Positions 41,502 through 44,478 of a stretch of DNA of 44,478 bases are shown piece after piece. This stretch comes from Acidobacteriota bacterium (GTDB lineage Bacteria > Acidobacteriota > Vicinamibacteria > Vicinamibacterales > CAVVIG01). A program made the translations under genes and the position numbers. The notes under the pieces were generated by a model, which saw only the letters and a list, made by a program, of their open reading frames with translations, was not told the origin of the DNA and made no database searches. The DNA is taken from the NCBI GenBank assembly GCA_028876655.1, contig JAGWRA010000244.1:1-44478 (forward strand), given 5' to 3'. The stretch's first letter is position 1, and every line of letters starts with the position of its first letter.

Positions 41502-41508
41502 GTGGCTC

Positions 41509-42186
41509 ATGATGAGACGTCTGCTGGCGGCGACCCTCGTCGCGGCGCTCACCGTTCCGGCGGCGGCGGCCGTCCAGACCCGCCGGCGCCCGCCGGTCCG
41601 CAGGCGTCCGCCGGTCAAGATGGAGACGGTACGGCCCGAGATGAAGTGCCCGTCGCCGCTCGGCGTGGGGGTCCGGACCGGCCTCCAGTTCTGCGACGTC
41701 CTCACCGGGACCGACCCGTCGACCGGCATCCTCGTGACGATTCCGCCCCATCGCGGAGATGCCACGCTCACCTTCGACCTCCACAACCGTCAGACGTACT
41801 CCGCCGAGCAGGTCAAGGCACACCGGGCCTACGCCCGCTATACGGCCACGGTCGACGTCGTGACGGGTGACGGGACGATCCTGGATCGCGGCGTCGTCCG
41901 CAGCGAGTTCAGGACCCAGGCGGATCTGCTGGATTGGATTGGCGGGGGAGCGGGGCCAGGCGGCGTGAAGGCGGTCGCCCCCACCGGCACCGAGCCGATC
42001 GTCATCACGGTGCCGCAGAAGGTGGAGCAGGTGAGCATCCTCGGCGAGAAGCTCGAGGTGCTCCGGCTGGACGGCTCCTACACCTATCAGGCGGCGGGGC
42101 TGCCGATCGCCGACATCAGCAACGTGTCGCTGCAGTACCACCCGGCGCCGGTCCGCAAGCGGCCCGTCCGCCACCACAAACCGTAG
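41509..42186 (+). CDS. Secreted protein of unknown function
   Basis: The 225-residue protein starts with a signal peptide (MMRRLLAATLVAALTVPAAAA, cut before VQT), then a short basic Pro/Arg repeat (RRRPPVRRRPPVK). The rest has a mixed beta pattern: GDATLTFDLHNRQTYSAEQ, YARYTATVDVVTGDGTILDR and GLPIADISNVSLQYHPAPV. I do not recognise a family. Two Cys in MKCPSPLG and QFCDVL could form a disulfide in the periplasm. It lies divergent to the TonB-dependent receptor gene and ends with a basic tail (RKRPVRHHKP). Confidence 0.75.
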   Translation: MMRRLLAATLVAALTVPAAAAVQTRRRPPVRRRPPVKMETVRPEMKCPSPLGVGVRTGLQFCDVLTGTDPSTGILVTIPPHRGDATLTFDLHNRQTYSAEQVKAHRAYARYTATVDVVTGDGTILDRGVVRSEFRTQADLLDWIGGGAGPGGVKAVAPTGTEPIVITVPQKVEQVSILGEKLEVLRLDGSYTYQAAGLPIADISNVSLQYHPAPVRKRPVRHHKP

Positions 42187-42256
42187 GCGCCAGGTTCAGG
42201 AGCGCACGCCGTACGGACGCTCTGCCACAGGTCGTAGGCGCCGAGCTTCAGCTCGG
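42182..42256. repeat. Paired CGTAGGCGCC repeat with hairpin between convergent genes
   Basis: CGTAGGCGCC followed by a TTCAG appears twice (42182-42199 and 42233-42256). The second contains a perfect CCGAGC-(ttca)-GCTCGG hairpin (42241-42256), located between two converging genes, so it may serve as a terminator. Confidence 0.55.
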
Positions 42257-42265
42257 GGCTCGCGC

Positions 42266-43021
42266 TCACAGATTCAGCGTCTGGCCGTCCTGGGGGATCT
42301 TGATCCGGCCGCTCAGCCCCGCCTGCCGCACCAGTTCGCCCAGCCGGCCCCGTCCCAGACTGCAGTGGTTCCAGGCCTCCATGTGCACCGCGATCACCGT
42401 CGCGTCGGGGGCCATCTCCGCCACCCGCAACACCGCGTCCGAGTCCATCGTGATCGGATCACTGTCGATGAACTCGGCCGCCCCCGCGTTGAGGACGATG
42501 ACGCCCGGCTGGTGTCGCTTCAGGACGTCGGCCACGATCGGGCACCAGACCGTGTCGCCGGCGATATACAGGGACCGCTCGCGGGGGGCGTGAAAGACGA
42601 AGCCGGAGATGGGGCCCATCTGGCGGGCCAGTTCGCCGGTGCCGTGGCGCCCGCCGGTCCGGACGATCTCGACGCCTTCCCACTCCACCGGGTCGGTGAC
42701 CGGGCGGACGTCCCGGAACCCGCGCTGGGCCAGCGTGTCGGCATCCTCCGGCTGGCAGAAGAGCGGCAGCCCGTGAGGCAGCTGCTGCACGGCCTCGTCG
42801 TCCAGGTGATCGCGGTGGGTGTGGGTGACCACCAGGGCCTGGACCCCCTTCACGATCTCGGGAATCGACGCCGGCAGGTCGACGAGCGGGTTGCGGCGGT
42901 CGTTGTCCGAGTTCTGGATGGGCGGCTGCATGCCGGCCGCGCCGAACGATGGGTCGAGCAGGAAGTGCCGGCCGGCGAACTCGACCCGCAGCGTGGCGTG
43001 GCGGATGAGGTGGATGTGCAT
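42266..43021 (-). CDS. Metallo-beta-lactamase-fold hydrolase (UlaG-like)
   Basis: The 251-residue protein has the zinc-binding motif HTHRDHLDD (H-x-H-x-D-H) at about 91-99, with further metal ligands in GRHGTG and AGDTVW and a late His in VHMEAWNHC. It opens MHIHLIRHATLRVEFAGRHFLLDPSF, typical of UlaG/L-ascorbate-6-phosphate lactonase-like and YtkL-type proteins. The substrate is unknown. The ATG at 43021 begins the fold; the 22 codons further upstream in frame are encoded by heptamer repeats (ARRTSYV-type) and are not thought to be translated. It is probably a separate unit from the radical SAM gene upstream. Confidence 0.88.
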   Translation of the reverse strand: MHIHLIRHATLRVEFAGRHFLLDPSFGAAGMQPPIQNSDNDRRNPLVDLPASIPEIVKGVQALVVTHTHRDHLDDEAVQQLPHGLPLFCQPEDADTLAQRGFRDVRPVTDPVEWEGVEIVRTGGRHGTGELARQMGPISGFVFHAPRERSLYIAGDTVWCPIVADVLKRHQPGVIVLNAGAAEFIDSDPITMDSDAVLRVAEMAPDATVIAVHMEAWNHCSLGRGRLGELVRQAGLSGRIKIPQDGQTLNL

Positions 43022-43034
43022 GGGGAATCGTGTC

Positions 43035-43215
43035 ACGTACGACGTACGACGTGCAACGTACGACGTGCGCGACGTACGACGTGCCACGTATCACGTACCA
43101 CGTATCACTTGCGGCGATTATTGGCCCCGGCGGTCGAACCGGCGTCGCACGTCCGTACGCCGTACGTGGTACGTCCCGCACGTCTGTACGTCGGACGTGC
43201 CACGTTGTACGTGAC
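43035..43215. repeat. Long ACGTNNN heptamer tandem array in two blocks
   Basis: Block 1 (43035-43113) has eleven near-perfect 7-bp units, for example ACGTACG, ACGTGCA, ACGTATC, ACGTACC, with one 2-nt slip at 43070. Block 2 (43149-43215) continues with ACGTCCG, TACGCCG, TACGTGG, TACGTCC, ACGTCTG, TACGTCG, ACGTGCC, ACGTTGT and ACGTGAC. The ACGT core is kept while the other three bases vary. The array fills most of the gap between the radical SAM and MBL-fold genes. Confidence 0.85.
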
Positions 43216-43230
43216 AGCTGCCGTACACAC

Positions 43231-43265
43231 CAACGGCCGGCCCCCGGTGGGGGAGCCGGCCGTTG
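43231..43265 (-). terminator. Hairpin after the radical SAM gene
   Basis: CAACGGCCGGC (43231-43241) pairs with GCCGGCCGTTG (43255-43265), extended inwards by CCCC/GGGG with a GGT loop and a 2-nt bulge. It lies 27 bp beyond the stop of the minus-strand radical SAM gene. No clear U-tract follows. Confidence 0.5.
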
Positions 43266-43291
43266 AACCGTCTTCGAACGCCAGGTGCCGC

Positions 43292-44478
<1,187 letters not shown>

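Noticed and set aside
43022-43087. N-terminal extension of the MBL-fold protein encoded by heptamer repeats
   Set aside because: The extension is repeat-derived low complexity; the fold begins at MHIHLIRHA (43021), so the longer start is unlikely.
43035-43215. Possible CRISPR array
   Set aside because: Units are 7 bp with a 4-bp fixed core and no 20-40 bp spacers, and no cas gene is nearby.

Overview
This 44.5 kb window is very GC-rich chromosomal DNA, packed with genes and with almost no horizontally acquired cargo. The gene content fits a soil or sediment Acidobacteriota, possibly Vicinamibacteria-like: an Oar-like TonB-dependent receptor with a carboxypeptidase-regulatory N-domain, an ECF sigma/zf-HC2 anti-sigma pair, M4 and M28 secreted peptidases, HD-GYP and PilZ proteins, and a DinB-like protein. 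That assignment is an inference from gene content and base composition; no rRNA or tRNA gene was seen. The long open frames antisense to the genes are high-GC shadows and are not annotated.

Layout. 1-3996 (minus): partial anti-sigma factor, ECF sigma factor with a likely own promoter, MGMT-like protein, outer-membrane beta-barrel and M4 metalloprotease. 4127-11369 (minus): a four-gene operon in the order HEAT-repeat protein, HD-GYP protein, HEAT-repeat protein, HD-GYP protein. All four share a homologous N-terminal module of about 100 residues. This is the best candidate for an undescribed system. 11511-16137 (plus): nucleoside permease, purine nucleoside phosphorylase, MtnA, TsaD. 16064-18579 (minus): NUDIX hydrolase, YjbQ, APC permease. 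18674-22930 (plus): HD hydrolase and two ABC ATPase/permease pairs. 23027-26196 (plus): membrane-anchored unknown protein, gamma-glutamylcyclotransferase-like protein, M28 peptidase. 26171-26979 (minus): PilZ protein and a receiver domain lacking its phospho-acceptor. 27408-29471 (plus): NtrB-like PAS histidine kinase. 29578-34443 (plus): two thiolases, an isocitrate/isopropylmalate-type dehydrogenase and 3-hydroxyacyl-CoA dehydrogenase, i.e. acetoacetyl-CoA/beta-oxidation chemistry. 34529-38347 (plus): FolE, SLC13/ArsB-type transporter, secreted amidohydrolase, DinB-like protein. 38400-41243 (minus): TonB-dependent receptor. 41509-42186 (plus): secreted unknown protein. 42266-44478 (minus): metallo-beta-lactamase-fold protein and the C-terminal part of a radical SAM protein that resembles the MJ0619/Tes group.

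The intergenic spaces are unusual. They carry short tandem repeats, mostly with a 7-bp unit (AATCCCC, ACGTNNN, GACCGTA), and a dispersed hairpin family centred on GTGGGGCCCCAC. Several genes have a -10-like hexamer 7 bp before the ATG and no well-placed Shine-Dalgarno, which suggests leaderless transcripts.

The signalling genes (two HD-GYP proteins, PilZ, degenerate receiver, histidine kinase) point to cyclic-di-GMP-linked control, but no diguanylate cyclase is present here.
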